From Burkholderiales bacterium (lineage in GTDB: Bacteria > Pseudomonadota > Gammaproteobacteria > Burkholderiales > Casimicrobiaceae), in NCBI GenBank assembly GCA_025354165.1, contig JANXNI010000041.1, positions 1 to 64,000 on the forward strand: a stretch of 64,000 bases of DNA, written 5' to 3'. Positions 1-9,065 of the stretch are shown here, in pieces. A program made the translations under genes and the position numbers. The stretch's first letter is position 1. The number at the start of each line of letters is the position of its first letter. The notes below the pieces were generated by a model. It searched no databases. It was not told the DNA's origin and saw only the letters and a list, made by a program, of their open reading frames with translations.

Positions 1-1751
1 TTTTTCGCTGCGACCTTTTTGCCTGAGTGCCCGGCAAGCCAGTCATACCAGTGCGGCCACCAGCTACCGGGTACTTCCTTCGCTTTGGAGTCCCACGCTT
101 CCGGCGACGCGGCGGGCCATTGACCCGTCCAGTAACTGCGCTTTTTCGGCCCCGGCGGATTCACCACACCGGCAATATGACCCGATGCGCCGAGCACAAA
201 TTCAACCTCGCCGCTCCACGATTCGGCCGACGCAAACGCGCTACCCCACGGCACGATATGGTCCTCGCGCGAGCAATAAACATAAGTTGGAATATCGACC
301 GCCGACAAGTCAATCGGTTCGCCCAACATTTCCATTTCGTCGGGCACGATGAGCTTATTGTCGAGATAGAAATTGCGCAGGTAATACAGATACATCGGGC
401 CCGGTAAATTGGTCGAATCGCCGTTCCAGTAAAGTAAATCGAACGCGGGCGGGTCTTGCCCTTTGAGGTAGTTATTGACGACGTAATTCCAGATCAGATC
501 GTTGGCGCGCAGGCTGGCGAACGACTGCGCCAGTTCGGCGCCGCTCATCAAGCCTTTGGTACCGTCCTCGCCTAATGATTGCATGCGCAGTTTGTACGTG
601 CTCTCGCCGAGATACGCCTTGATATCGCCCGGCTCTTTGAAATCGAGCAGTGTCGTGAGATAGGTCGCGCTCTCAACGAAATCTTCAAGCTCGCCGCGCG
701 CTGCGAGCACCGCCAGACAGCTCGCGAGGATCGTTCCGCCCACGCAAAAACCCAGCGTGTTGATCGTCTCGACGTTGGCGTGATCGCGCACCTCGTCAAT
801 CGCCGTAAGCACGCCCTGCTCCAGATAATCGTCCCAGGTCAGTGTCTTCAATTCTTCGGGAATATTGCGCCACGACACAAGATACACATCAAAGCCTTGC
901 GCTACGGCATGCGCCACAAACGAGTTCTCAGGTTTCAGATCCAGGATGTAGAACTTGTTGATGCACGGCGGCACGATCAAGAGCGGGCGTTGATGCACCG
1001 TCTTTTGCGTCGGCGTGTAATGCAAAAGCTCGATCAAATCGTTCCGAAATACCACTTGCCCCGGCGTGGTGGCGAGGTTCTCGCCGACCTTGAACACCGT
1101 CTCATCGGTCATCGCGATGTGGCCCTGATCAATATCGTGTTTCAGGTTCTCCAGACCGTGCTTCAGGCTCTCGCCATTGGTCTCCAGCGCCTTTTCAATG
1201 GCCTCCGGATTGGTCAGGAAAAAATTGCAGGGAGCCACCGCGTCCAGCATCTGCTCAAGAAAAAACTTCGCACGATGACGTTCGCGCTGTTCGAGATCGG
1301 CACTGGCAACCAGCTCACGCCAGAATGCAGCGGTGCGCAGGTACTGATTGCGAAGCTCCAGAAAATACGGCTGCGATTGCCACGACGCTGCGCGGAAGCG
1401 GCGATCCTTGGCCGCGATTTCGCTGACGTCGGTGCTGGGCGAAAACCATTTGCTCGCTGCGGCCTGCATCGCGCCTGGCTTGACTGCGGGGAGCCACCAC
1501 CAGCCCGCCTCAGGCGTTGGCATCTGGGCCATGCCGGTCATTTGCGGCATCAAAGGCATACCGGGGAACGACGGCATCGCCGCGCCCATGCCGGGGAACT
1601 GTGGCAGGGTGGGCATTCCCGGAAATTGTGGCATCTGAAACGGCATGGGTGAGCCTGCACCTTGCGTTAGAGATTTCATCGCCTCCATCGCCGCCGCGAA
1701 GGGGTTGCCTTGCTGCGAAAAGGGATTGTTCGGCTGGTTGTCACCACTCAT
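1..1751 (-). CDS. phaC: Class I poly(3-hydroxyalkanoate) synthase (3' end cut by window edge)
   Basis: Polymerises (R)-3-hydroxyacyl-CoA into polyhydroxybutyrate at the surface of the storage granule. Read on the minus strand, the frame stays open from the ATG at 1751 to position 1, about 583 codons, close to the family's full length, so only a few C-terminal residues can be missing. The lipase-like box GFCVGG puts the nucleophilic cysteine at residue 336 (codon 744-746). The C-terminal part holds DHIVPW with the catalytic aspartate and GASGHIAG with the histidine. The PhaC N-terminal domain precedes the alpha/beta-hydrolase core. The first 80 or so residues are unusual: low-complexity Met/Pro/Gly/Gln sequence with several FPGMP-like repeats. 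A PhaM-type granule protein lies 2.5 kb upstream on the same strand. phaA and phaB are not in the window. Confidence 0.95.
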   Translation of the reverse strand, partial: MSGDNQPNNPFSQQGNPFAAAMEAMKSLTQGAGSPMPFQMPQFPGMPTLPQFPGMGAAMPSFPGMPLMPQMTGMAQMPTPEAGWWWLPAVKPGAMQAAASKWFSPSTDVSEIAAKDRRFRAASWQSQPYFLELRNQYLRTAAFWRELVASADLEQRERHRAKFFLEQMLDAVAPCNFFLTNPEAIEKALETNGESLKHGLENLKHDIDQGHIAMTDETVFKVGENLATTPGQVVFRNDLIELLHYTPTQKTVHQRPLLIVPPCINKFYILDLKPENSFVAHAVAQGFDVYLVSWRNIPEELKTLTWDDYLEQGVLTAIDEVRDHANVETINTLGFCVGGTILASCLAVLAARGELEDFVESATYLTTLLDFKEPGDIKAYLGESTYKLRMQSLGEDGTKGLMSGAELAQSFASLRANDLIWNYVVNNYLKGQDPPAFDLLYWNGDSTNLPGPMYLYYLRNFYLDNKLIVPDEMEMLGEPIDLSAVDIPTYVYCSREDHIVPWGSAFASAESWSGEVEFVLGASGHIAGVVNPPGPKKRSYWTGQWPAASPEAWDSKAKEVPGSWWPHWYDWLAGHSGKKVAAK

Positions 1752-1906
1752 TTTTATTGCTCCTCCTGTTTTGCACCAATGTAGCCGCCTCGCCAGACCG
1801 ATGCAATGCCTTAATTACTGATCACGCCACGTATTGCACTCAATTGTCGATCCGTGGGCATGCAAGTAACATCATGCGCTGCACAAACGCAGAACAACAA
1901 ATCAAC

Positions 1907-2116
1907 GTGTATGTAATCGCAATCGGCTGGCTGTACGTCGTAGTGATGATCGCAGCAGTTTCTGACTCGCTACTGAAAGGCGTGGTCCGCTTCGTATTTT
2001 TAGGCGCTTTGCCTGTCGGATTGTTGCTTTGGGTCAAGCTTGTGCGCTATCGGGCGCGCGAGGCTGAACGGGCGCAAGCAGCAAACGCTGTGGACGTGAC
2101 GCAAACATCGGATTAG
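1907..2116 (+). CDS. Small membrane protein of unknown function
   Basis: A 69-residue protein if it starts at the GTG at 1907, beginning MYVIAIGWLYVVVMIA. An ATG at 1874 in the same frame would add 11 residues. The first part and the stretch VVRFVFLGALPVGLLLWV form two hydrophobic helices, followed by a basic, Ala/Glu-rich tail. From memory, proteins beginning MYVIAIxWxYV are common small membrane proteins of betaproteobacteria with no assigned role; that resemblance guided the start choice. It is divergent from phaC. No function can be given. Confidence 0.6.
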   Translation: MYVIAIGWLYVVVMIAAVSDSLLKGVVRFVFLGALPVGLLLWVKLVRYRAREAERAQAANAVDVTQTSD

Positions 2117-2197
2117 TCGTGGGTCGGGCCGCTCGCGGTTCCGACCTCACTGCCAGCCAGGCCACTACGGTCGACGGAACACCTCCGGGTGTCCTGC

Positions 2198-3025
2198 CTA
2201 ATGCCCGTGCCCCGCATCCAGCAAACTGTGCGTCAGCAGCACCGTACCGACGCCCAGCCCAATCATGAACATTTGCTGAAACGTGTCCTTGATTGAAAAG
2301 CGGCGATGCAGTGTAGGAATCAGGTCGGCCACCGCTACGTAGAGCATGGACGCCGCCGCAAACGCGAGCACCGGCGTGACATACGCCTGGGCATGCGCCA
2401 ACGCGAAGTACGCCACCACACCGCCCACCACCATCGCCAGACTCGAAATCAGGTTGTAAAGGAAGGCTTTTTTACGCGTATAGCCCGAGTGGAGCAGCAC
2501 AAAAAAGTCGCTAACTTCCTGTGGCACTTCATGCGCAATGATCGCGAGCGACGTCACCACGCCCAAATTGAAATCGGCCAGAAACGCGGCGGCAATGACG
2601 ACGCCATCAGTCGCGTTATGCAACGAATCGCCGATCAGTACCATGAGCCCCGAGCGCCCGCCGTCGTTGCCCTGATGGGGCCCGGGATGCGCGTGATGAT
2701 GTCCGTGATGCATATGACCATGCGTCTGGTCGCCCGCAGAATGCGGTGTCAAATCACCATGCGAATGCCGCCAGATCACGAGTTTTTCGAGGAAAAAGAA
2801 GAACAGAATGCCACCCAGAACCCAGCCCATGAGCGACGCTGGCTGCACGCCTTCAGACAACGCATGTGGCAGGATGTCCAGAAACACCACCGCTAACATC
2901 GCACCCACCGCAAAGGCAACCCAGCGCTCCACCGAGGAGAGTTTTGCGTAAAGCGCAAACGCCGCGACGGCCGCGGAGGCAACGCCGCCCAAAAAAGCGG
3001 CAGCAATGATGGCGAGTAACGTCAA
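2198..3025 (-). CDS. ZIP family divalent metal transporter
   Basis: Inner-membrane carrier expected to import zinc or another divalent cation. The 275-residue protein has the ZIP layout: several hydrophobic helices, then a cytosolic His-rich loop around residues 85-125 with runs such as HGHMHHGHHHAHPGPH. The two metal-binding helices follow, with HNATDG in the first and HEVPQE in the second, matching the HNxxDG and HExPHE-type signatures of TM4 and TM5. The end DAGHGH adds more histidines. It stands alone between the small membrane protein and a binding-protein gene. The sequence does not settle substrate specificity; zinc is the default for this subfamily. Confidence 0.9.
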   Translation of the reverse strand: MTLLAIIAAAFLGGVASAAVAAFALYAKLSSVERWVAFAVGAMLAVVFLDILPHALSEGVQPASLMGWVLGGILFFFFLEKLVIWRHSHGDLTPHSAGDQTHGHMHHGHHHAHPGPHQGNDGGRSGLMVLIGDSLHNATDGVVIAAAFLADFNLGVVTSLAIIAHEVPQEVSDFFVLLHSGYTRKKAFLYNLISSLAMVVGGVVAYFALAHAQAYVTPVLAFAAASMLYVAVADLIPTLHRRFSIKDTFQQMFMIGLGVGTVLLTHSLLDAGHGH

Positions 3026-3183
3026 AGGAATGTCTTTTCAGGCGGGGCGGGTTGCGAAGCAGTTTCGCAACTCAATTGCATTTTACCGATTTGACCGCGC
3101 GAAGCGCTTCGGACGCGAATTGATCACTGCTTGTGGGAGCCGCGCGCCGATGGCTGCATTCCCGGTTTCTCACCCCGAAATCG

Positions 3184-3942
3184 CTACGGGCCTTCCATTC
3201 CCTTGACTTTGAGAAGCTCGCGCGCAGCCGGACCGCTCAACGTATCAAGCAAAGCCCGCGCCGCCGCTGGATCCCGAGCCGCGGCGCTAATGCCTGCGGC
3301 GTACACCGTGTAATTCTGAATCTCGGCAGGAATCGGACCCACCAGCGTCGCACCCGGTACCGCAAGAATTTCGCTGATTTGGTGAATCGCGATATCGGCC
3401 TCGTCGTTCACCAGACGCTGCGCGACGAGGCCGCCGGGCACCAGCACCGCTTTTGCTTTGATGCGATCTGCGATGCCCATTTTTGCGAATAGCTGCGTAA
3501 GATAAATTCCGCTGGAGCCGCCCGCTGCCGGGTCGATGTAGGCGACAGCGCGCGCGGCTAGCAGTGCGCTTTGAAACGCGGCCACGGTGCCGATATCAGG
3601 TGTCGTCGCTCCCTTTTTCACGGCGACACCGATAGCGACCCGGGCCAGCTGTTTGCTTGAGCCTTCGGCAACTTTGCCCGACTTGGTGAGCGCCACCAAT
3701 GCCGCGGGAGTGAGTACCAGAAGGTCAAACGCCTCACCGCCCGCGACGCGCTTCGTCAGCGCGCCCGCCGTGTCGTTTTCTACCGTGACTTTGTGCCCGG
3801 TCTGCTTTTCAAAATCGGGGACGAGTGCCGTGACCACCGGTTTGAACGCGCCAGCGGTGAGCACTTTGATTTCAGCGGCCGACGCGCTCAGGCAGACAAT
3901 TAGCGCGCTGCTCGCGAGGGTAGTGAAAAGAGTTTTCCGCAT
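3184..3942 (-). CDS. ModA-like periplasmic substrate-binding protein
   Basis: A 252-residue secreted protein with a clear signal peptide ending near SASA at about residue 22. The mature part starts EIKVLTAGAFKPVVTALVP, the pattern of the molybdate-binding ModA family (bacterial extracellular solute-binding fold, two lobes). DLLVLTPAAL and YIDPAAGGSSG fit ligand-contact segments of that family. No permease or ATPase gene is next to it, so it is an orphan here. Many such orphan ModA-like proteins do not bind molybdate, so the ligand is uncertain. The gene starts 296 bases from the end of phaM, and a dispersed palindromic element fills much of that gap. Confidence 0.75.
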   Translation of the reverse strand: MRKTLFTTLASSALIVCLSASAAEIKVLTAGAFKPVVTALVPDFEKQTGHKVTVENDTAGALTKRVAGGEAFDLLVLTPAALVALTKSGKVAEGSSKQLARVAIGVAVKKGATTPDIGTVAAFQSALLAARAVAYIDPAAGGSSGIYLTQLFAKMGIADRIKAKAVLVPGGLVAQRLVNDEADIAIHQISEILAVPGATLVGPIPAEIQNYTVYAAGISAAARDPAAARALLDTLSGPAARELLKVKGMEGP

Positions 3943-4091
3943 GCGGTGCTTTCGTGACGGGTGAATCTGAATCGGATGCTATCGCGGCGGTGGCAGGATG
4001 AGCTTGACGGTGATCGATTCGTGGAAAGCTCGCGGTATCGAGAACTTGCCGGTACGAGGCAAATCACATCACAAGAAGCGAATTCTTGGAA

Positions 4092-4230
4092 ACAGCTTTC
4101 GTGTGTGAAAATTGAGGAACCGCCGTTTATATAGGGCTGGCGACGGTTGTCACATACATTTCCGCATAGTCGACTTCTATCTTTTATTCAGCCTAGCCCC
4201 AGTGTAATGAGGCTTTCATGAAAAAGCTGT
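4092..4230. repeat. Dispersed palindromic element, copy A
   Basis: Begins CAGCTTTC and ends AAAAGCTG, with inner arms GGGCTGG and CTAGCCCC around a centre AGTCGACTTC. It lies between the start of the ModA-like gene and the end of phaM, eight bases from the phaM stop codon. At 139 bp it is the longest copy, with extra sequence in the left half. Confidence 0.7.
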
Positions 4231-4237
4231 ATGTGTT

Positions 4238-4636
4238 CTAGCGTCGGCGCGCGCTGCTTCGTGCCGCCCGTTTCACCGTACGCTCAACCGATTCGGCGCC
4301 CTCTTTCATCGATTGTGTCGCCGACTCGCTCATTTTGTTGAATGAGGCGTAGGCATCGCGCTGCATCTCCATCGTCTTGATCGACATTTCTAGTCCTGTG
4401 AGCGAGAGTTTCATCCACGCTTCCACGGCGCGTAAATCCTGAATGCGTCGATCGATTTCGACCGGGTTGATCGCCTTCATGAATTGCTGCGGATCGAACG
4501 CGCCGGCGCCGCCTGCAGAGCCCGCTCCGGGCATGCCCATCATCCCCGCAAACGGGTTCAACGCGGCGGGGTTGGACATCATCTTTTGCATCGACTCGGC
4601 CCACGCGGCCCAAGGTTCGTTTCCAGCTTGACTCAT
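4238..4636 (-). CDS. phaM: PhaM-type PHB granule regulatory protein
   Basis: PhaM proteins activate PHA synthase, sit on the granule and tether it to DNA through a basic tail. This 132-residue product has an N-terminal Met/Pro/Gly-rich segment (NPFAGMMGMPGAG), then a helical domain at about 55-100 with IDRRIQDLRAVEAWMKLSL and the following MEMQRDAYASF, the signature stretch of the PhaM family. It ends in the basic tail VKRAARSSARRR, suitable for DNA binding. PhaC at the left end of the window has a similar NPFA plus Met/Pro/Gly-rich N-terminus. The tail is shorter than the Lys/Ala/Pro tail described for the Ralstonia protein. Granule association and synthase activation are inferred from the family. 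Confidence 0.75.
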   Translation of the reverse strand: MSQAGNEPWAAWAESMQKMMSNPAALNPFAGMMGMPGAGSAGGAGAFDPQQFMKAINPVEIDRRIQDLRAVEAWMKLSLTGLEMSIKTMEMQRDAYASFNKMSESATQSMKEGAESVERTVKRAARSSARRR

Positions 4637-4735
4637 GATGTCTCCTATTGATGACGATGTGGACTGATGCCACGCTGCTAGACTCTTCGCGAAGTCTACT
4701 CGTGAATTGTCCTGAAAGGTTTAGGGTCTTAAGTA

Positions 4736-5008
4736 GTGGGAAAAATCATATTCTGGATCGTCGTATTTTTTCTGGCGCTGCTGGCACTGCGGCTGGTTTC
4801 TGTCCATAAGACCCGAAACGAACGACGGGATCTTGACCACGAAAATCGCGACAAGCCAGATGATCCAAAAAGAAAGCGCGACGACAAACCGGCGTCGGAC
4901 GCAATGGTCAAGTGCGCTCGCTGCGGCGTGTTCACCCCCAAGGCCAATGCCGTTATGAAAAGTGGAGGCTGGACCTGTGGCGACGAGAGCTGCGCGCAAA
5001 AGCGCTAG
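4736..5008 (+). CDS. PP0621 family membrane-anchored zinc-ribbon-like protein
   Basis: A 90-residue protein with one N-terminal transmembrane helix (residues 3-22), a highly charged linker rich in Arg, Asp and Lys, and a C-terminal cysteine module: MVKCARCGVFTPKANAV, then WTCGDESC. The CxxC...C....C arrangement suggests a small metal-binding finger and matches the PP0621 family usually found just upstream of pilS in betaproteobacteria. Its end overlaps the proposed pilS start by 47 bases, implying translational coupling or a later pilS start. Molecular function is unknown. Confidence 0.75.
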   Translation: MGKIIFWIVVFFLALLALRLVSVHKTRNERRDLDHENRDKPDDPKRKRDDKPASDAMVKCARCGVFTPKANAVMKSGGWTCGDESCAQKR

Positions 5009-6596
5009 GCTACAGGCGGAGGCGCTAGCGCCGTCCGTATTCGGGGCGACCACATTGCGACTGCTGAGGCTACTGGCGGTCTATCGCTGTGTCGCGGCCA
5101 TTGCGCTGGCGGTCGCCACATCGGGCACCAGCCTGCATGCGGTCAGCTACTCGGCCGCGGCGGCGTACGCCATATGGGCACTGCTGAGTCTGTTAACGCT
5201 GCCTCGTTTTAAGGGGGGCGTATCCGGGCTGCTGCTCGTCCAGCTCGCGATCGATCTGGTCTTCACCGTCATCATCTACCTGGATGCGCAAAGTCCGGTC
5301 GCGACTTTTGCCACGTATCTTTATCCCGTTCTCGCGGCGCACGGATGGTTCCTGCGGGATCGCATCGCTTTCGGACACGCCGCGCTTGCCAGCATCGCAC
5401 TGCTGGTTGCGGAGCTTTCGTTGCGCGCCGCCAGCGTACAGGCGCTAACGCAAGCAGCGCTGGTGGGGGCTGGTTATTTTTTGCTCGCTGCGATTGGCAT
5501 TTTGCTCGGTCGCAGCGCCGAAGAATCCGAGCAAAAAGTACAACTGCGCACGGCTGACATCCGGCGTCTCGCACATATCAACCAAGTAGTCATTAGTGAA
5601 CTGAACGACGGCGTGCTCGTCATTGGCGCAATGGGTCAGGTCGTGATGGCGAACCCGCAGGCCACACGCTGGCTCGGTGGCGACGAGGCACTGATGCGGC
5701 CCGACGTGCAATTGAGCGAACTCTCCGCTGATTTGCATGCGCGCTGGATGGCGTATTTTCTGCACAATTCAACCATTGACGGCTCGCCAATTCGCACCAG
5801 GGATGGAGCACGACTGTTGACGCCGCGCATGATGCCAGTCGATCTCGAGCAGCGCGCTGGAACGCTGATTTTTCTGGAAGACATGGAACAGGCGGAAGCG
5901 CAGGCGCAACAAATCAAGCTTGCCGCGCTGGGTCGGCTGTCGGCCAGCATTGCGCACGAAATTCGCAATCCGCTCTCCGCGATAAAACAGGCCGCGCAGC
6001 TGATTGGCGAGGAAATTACCGAAAATCCCGGCGCGCAAGCGCTCGCCACGATGATCGACAAAAATGTTGACCGCATTGACCGCATCGTGCGCGACGTTTC
6101 GCTGCTCGGCCGTCGTGATCGCGGCACGCCTGGTGCCGTGAAATTGCAGGAGGCCGTCGTGGAGTTGGTGGACGAGTTGTGCCAGTCGCTACCCGCCCTC
6201 AAAACCGGGTTTCGCCTAGCGCTGCCGGATGACGCGCTGATCTATGTGGATCGCAGCCACCTCGATGAAATGCTCGTCAATTTGATGTCAAATGCGTGGC
6301 GACATTCGCAAAAATTGTCTGACAGCGTCACCGTGCTGGTCAGCGTTAACGATGAAATGCAGCGCGCGATCATCAACGTCATTGACGATGGCGATGGCGT
6401 GCCGCCCGAGGCAACGGATCGTATCTTTGAGCCCTTCTTCAGTGGCAGCGGCAGCACGGGTTTAGGTCTCTATCTTGTCCGTGAACTTGCGCTCGCCAAT
6501 GGCGGCAGTGTGCGACTCGGATCCTCACAAAAGGGCGCGCGTTTCGTACTGGAATTGCCGCTCATGCCAGAACAAGGTATAAAAAACAATGGCTAA
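4962..6596 (+). CDS. pilS: PilS-like sensor histidine kinase
   Basis: Membrane sensor kinase expected to phosphorylate the adjacent sigma-54 regulator. The 544-residue protein has about six hydrophobic helices in residues 30-190, a PAS domain near 205-310, then HisKA with SIAHEIRNPLSAI, putting the phospho-accepting histidine at residue 332. A HATPase domain follows with NLMSNAWRH (N box), DDGDGVP (G1) and STGLGLYLV (G2). The start is uncertain: the ATG at 4962 overlaps the upstream gene by 47 bases, while TTG at 5055 would remove 31 residues and still keep the first helix. It overlaps pilR by 8 bases. The pilS/pilR name rests on gene order and architecture; no pilin gene is in the window, so the target could be other sigma-54 promoters. 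Confidence 0.85.
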   Translation: MEAGPVATRAARKSARLQAEALAPSVFGATTLRLLRLLAVYRCVAAIALAVATSGTSLHAVSYSAAAAYAIWALLSLLTLPRFKGGVSGLLLVQLAIDLVFTVIIYLDAQSPVATFATYLYPVLAAHGWFLRDRIAFGHAALASIALLVAELSLRAASVQALTQAALVGAGYFLLAAIGILLGRSAEESEQKVQLRTADIRRLAHINQVVISELNDGVLVIGAMGQVVMANPQATRWLGGDEALMRPDVQLSELSADLHARWMAYFLHNSTIDGSPIRTRDGARLLTPRMMPVDLEQRAGTLIFLEDMEQAEAQAQQIKLAALGRLSASIAHEIRNPLSAIKQAAQLIGEEITENPGAQALATMIDKNVDRIDRIVRDVSLLGRRDRGTPGAVKLQEAVVELVDELCQSLPALKTGFRLALPDDALIYVDRSHLDEMLVNLMSNAWRHSQKLSDSVTVLVSVNDEMQRAIINVIDDGDGVPPEATDRIFEPFFSGSGSTGLGLYLVRELALANGGSVRLGSSQKGARFVLELPLMPEQGIKNNG

Positions 6597-8010
6597 AAAA
6601 CTTGAAGCGACCCCCCGTGTTCTGGTGGTTGACGATGAACCCGATTTGTTGACGCTGATGCAGCTCACGTTGACCAAGCTGGGGCTCGAAGTCATCACCG
6701 CTGATTCGCGACAAAGTGCTATCGCGGCGCTGGACCGGCAAAGCTATTCGCTGTGCCTCACTGACATGAATTTAGGTGATGGCACGGGGCTGGATGTTCT
6801 GGCCGCCATTGCCGAGCGCGGGCTCGATTTGCCGTGCGCAGTGATCACCGCATTTGGCAATGCCGACAATGCGGTGGCTGCGTTGAAGGCGGGTGCCTTC
6901 GACTATTTGGCCAAACCGGTCTCGCTCGATCAATTGCGCACACTGGTGAAATCCGCGATCAAAGTGCCCGAGCGTCGCGCCGCGCCACCGACCGGCGTCG
7001 TAGCTTCGACCAGCGCCGCCAGCGCTAGCAACAGCAAGCCCGCGCTGGTTGGAGAATCGCAGGCAATAGAGGCGCTTCGAGCGCTACTCGCCAAACTCGC
7101 GAACACCAATACCGCAACGCATATTCACGGCGAATCAGGCACCGGGAAAGAATTGGCTGCTCGCATATTGCACAGCAATGGGCCACGCGCGGCGGGCCCC
7201 TTTGTTGCGGTGAACTGCGGTGCGATTCCCGAAAACCTCATGGAGAGCGAATTTTTCGGCTACCGCAAGGGCGCGTTCACTGGCGCAGAAACCGACCGTG
7301 ATGGCTTTTTTCAGGCAGCCACGAGCGGCACGCTGTTTCTGGATGAAGTGGCCGATTTGCCGCTGTCGCTGCAGGTGAAATTGCTGCGCGCCATTCAGGA
7401 AAAGCGCGTGCGCAAAGTCGGCAACACGGCGGAGGATGCGATTGACGTTCGTATCGTCAGCGCGACGCACAAAAATTTGTCCACCCTCGTGCAATCCGGT
7501 CTCTTCCGTCAGGATTTGTTTTACCGCTTAAACGTGTTGCAGGTCGAGATGCCAGCGCTACGCGAAATTGCCTCTGATATTCCAGTCATCGCCTCGCGAA
7601 CCCTGGCACGCATCACGGGAAATTCCGGTGCAACACTGACGCCCGGCGCATCCAATGCATTGATGCGCTACAGCTTCCCCGGCAATGTGCGCGAACTGGA
7701 AAACGTGCTGGAGCGTGCTGTGGCGCTGGCCGAAAATCCTGCACTGCTCGAGGCCTCGGATTTGCGGCTGACGGTTGACGATCACCCGGTTACTCAGGCT
7801 GCCGCATCGGGCGTGACTGCCGACGCCGGGACGCTCGCGGGTCGCGCGCCTTTGCAGGATTTTCTGGATCGCAGCGAACGCGAAACGCTGGAACTTGCCC
7901 TCGCGCAAACGCGCGGCAATCGTACGCAAGCGGCGAAGCTTTTGGGCATTACCTTCCGCTCAATGCGCTATAGGCTGGAGCGCCTTGGCATGGAACCCGA
8001 TGACCTCTGA
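6589..8010 (+). CDS. pilR: PilR-like sigma-54-dependent response regulator
   Basis: NtrC-family activator of sigma-54 RNA polymerase. Its 473 residues hold a receiver domain (VLVVDDEPD, phospho-acceptor D59 in LCLTDMNLGDG, signalling Lys in YLAKP), an AAA+ domain (Walker A GESGTGKE, the sigma-54 contact loop GAFTGA, Walker B GTLFLDEV) and a C-terminal Fis-type helix-turn-helix (GNRTQAAKLLGITFRSMRYR). It overlaps pilS by 8 bases and ampD by 11 bases, so all three are likely cotranscribed. In other bacteria PilR activates the pilA pilin promoter. That target is assumed by analogy. Confidence 0.9.
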   Translation: MAKKLEATPRVLVVDDEPDLLTLMQLTLTKLGLEVITADSRQSAIAALDRQSYSLCLTDMNLGDGTGLDVLAAIAERGLDLPCAVITAFGNADNAVAALKAGAFDYLAKPVSLDQLRTLVKSAIKVPERRAAPPTGVVASTSAASASNSKPALVGESQAIEALRALLAKLANTNTATHIHGESGTGKELAARILHSNGPRAAGPFVAVNCGAIPENLMESEFFGYRKGAFTGAETDRDGFFQAATSGTLFLDEVADLPLSLQVKLLRAIQEKRVRKVGNTAEDAIDVRIVSATHKNLSTLVQSGLFRQDLFYRLNVLQVEMPALREIASDIPVIASRTLARITGNSGATLTPGASNALMRYSFPGNVRELENVLERAVALAENPALLEASDLRLTVDDHPVTQAAASGVTADAGTLAGRAPLQDFLDRSERETLELALAQTRGNRTQAAKLLGITFRSMRYRLERLGMEPDDL

Positions 8011-8551
8011 CGCCGCGGTCTGGACGAAAGGTTGGTGGCACGACGCAACGAGGCGAGCTAGCCCGAACTTTGACGCACGCCCTGCCGGAGTAGACGTGAA
8101 ACTGGTTGTACTACATCACATCAGCCTTCCTGCGGGGCAATTTGACGGTGACGCGGTTTGTGACTTTTTTGAGAATCGGCTGGACGTTGTGCGTTACCCG
8201 ATGCTCGCCGAGCTGGCGGACGTTCATGTTTCTGCGCACTTCTTCGTGCGACGTACGGGTGAAGTGATTCAATTCGTAAGTTGCGACGACCGCGCGTGGC
8301 ACGCTGGCGTCTCCGTGTGGCGCGGACGGGGCGGATGCAATGACTTTTCAATCGGGATTGAAATCGAAGGTGACGCGGTCGCCCGGTTTGCCGATCCGCA
8401 GTACCTAGCGCTGGACGTTTTGCTCGAAGCAATCAGGCAAAATTATCCGGTCAGATCAGTCACGACACACAGTGAAATCGCGCCGGGCCGAAAGGTTGAT
8501 CCGGGCCCAACGTTTGACTGGTCAAGGCTGGCTGCGCGCTGGTACTGCTAA
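8000..8551 (+). CDS. ampD: 1,6-anhydro-N-acetylmuramyl-L-alanine amidase
   Basis: Cytosolic zinc amidase of peptidoglycan recycling; it cuts the peptide from anhydro-muropeptides and so keeps AmpR-type signalling low. With the ATG at 8000 the product has 183 residues, the usual AmpD length. Zinc ligands are seen in VVLHHISLP (H39), THSEIAPGRKVDPG (His and Asp), and supporting motifs are SAHFFVRRTGEV and CNDFSIGIEIEGD. The start codon lies inside the last codons of pilR, which is why the shorter start was chosen over an open extension further upstream. A REP-like hairpin follows the stop. Confidence 0.93.
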   Translation: MTSDAAVWTKGWWHDATRRASPNFDARPAGVDVKLVVLHHISLPAGQFDGDAVCDFFENRLDVVRYPMLAELADVHVSAHFFVRRTGEVIQFVSCDDRAWHAGVSVWRGRGGCNDFSIGIEIEGDAVARFADPQYLALDVLLEAIRQNYPVRSVTTHSEIAPGRKVDPGPTFDWSRLAARWYC

Positions 8552-8612
8552 TGAGGGAGCGGCTTTAGGGGCGAAGACACACCACGCCCAATTGCTGCTA
8601 AAGCCACTCTCA
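8552..8612. repeat. REP-like hairpin between ampD and ohr
   Basis: Arms TGAGGGAGCGGCTTTAG (8552-8568) and CTAAAGCCACTCTCA (8598-8612) pair with a few mismatches. The GGAGCGGCTT core resembles the widespread REP family of proteobacteria and the hairpin at 18877. It sits between two convergent genes and could end transcription on both strands. Confidence 0.6.
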
Positions 8613-8627
8613 CAGTGCGAAATTGGG

Positions 8628-9053
8628 TTACGCCAACTTAAGCGTCACATCAATATTGCCACGCGTTGCATTCGAGTATGGGCACACGATGTGCGCCTTA
8701 TCGACAAGACCTTGCGCCACCGCACGATCAACGCCGGGGATGTCAACGGTCAGCGTTACTTCAATGCCGAAGCCCGTCGCAATCTGCCCGATGCCGACGT
8801 TGCCGGTGATTTTGGTATCGGCCGGTAGCGCGACCTTTGCGGCACCGGCGACAAATTTCAACGCGCCAAGGAAGCAAGCACTGTAGCCGGCTGCGAACAA
8901 TTGCTCAGGATTGGTGCCGGGCAGGCCGTTGCCGCCGAGTTCCTTTGGCGTAGTCAGTTTGAGATCAAGAATTCCGTCGGATGAACGTGAGCTGCCTTCA
9001 CGGCCGCCGGTAGAGGTGGCTTCGGCACGGTAGAGAACTTTTGCGATGGACAT
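8628..9053 (-). CDS. ohr: Organic hydroperoxide reductase Ohr
   Basis: Cytosolic thiol peroxidase that reduces organic and lipid hydroperoxides. The 141 residues carry the two active-site cysteines of the OsmC/Ohr family: C60 in [10 protein letters not shown] (peroxidatic) and C124 in [12 protein letters not shown] (resolving). Length and order of motifs are standard for Ohr rather than OsmC. The gene lies 12 bases downstream of the regulator ohrR on the same strand, so the two probably form one peroxide-inducible operon. A good ribosome binding site (AGGAAATC reading on the minus strand) sits in the gap. Confidence 0.95.
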   Translation of the reverse strand: MSIAKVLYRAEATSTGGREGSSRSSDGILDLKLTTPKELGGNGLPGTNPEQLFAAGYSACFLGALKFVAGAAKVALPADTKITGNVGIGQIATGFGIEVTLTVDIPGVDRAVAQGLVDKAHIVCPYSNATRGNIDVTLKLA

Positions 9054-9065
9054 GGTGATTTCCTG

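Noticed and set aside
579-1652. 357-codon plus-strand frame
   Set aside because: Antisense to phaC, whose domains and catalytic residues are clear; the frame has no recognisable domain.
3128-3183. Partial REP-like sequence GTGGGAGCCGCGCG
   Set aside because: Only one arm resembles the REP motif and the rest does not fold well, so it is not listed as a feature.
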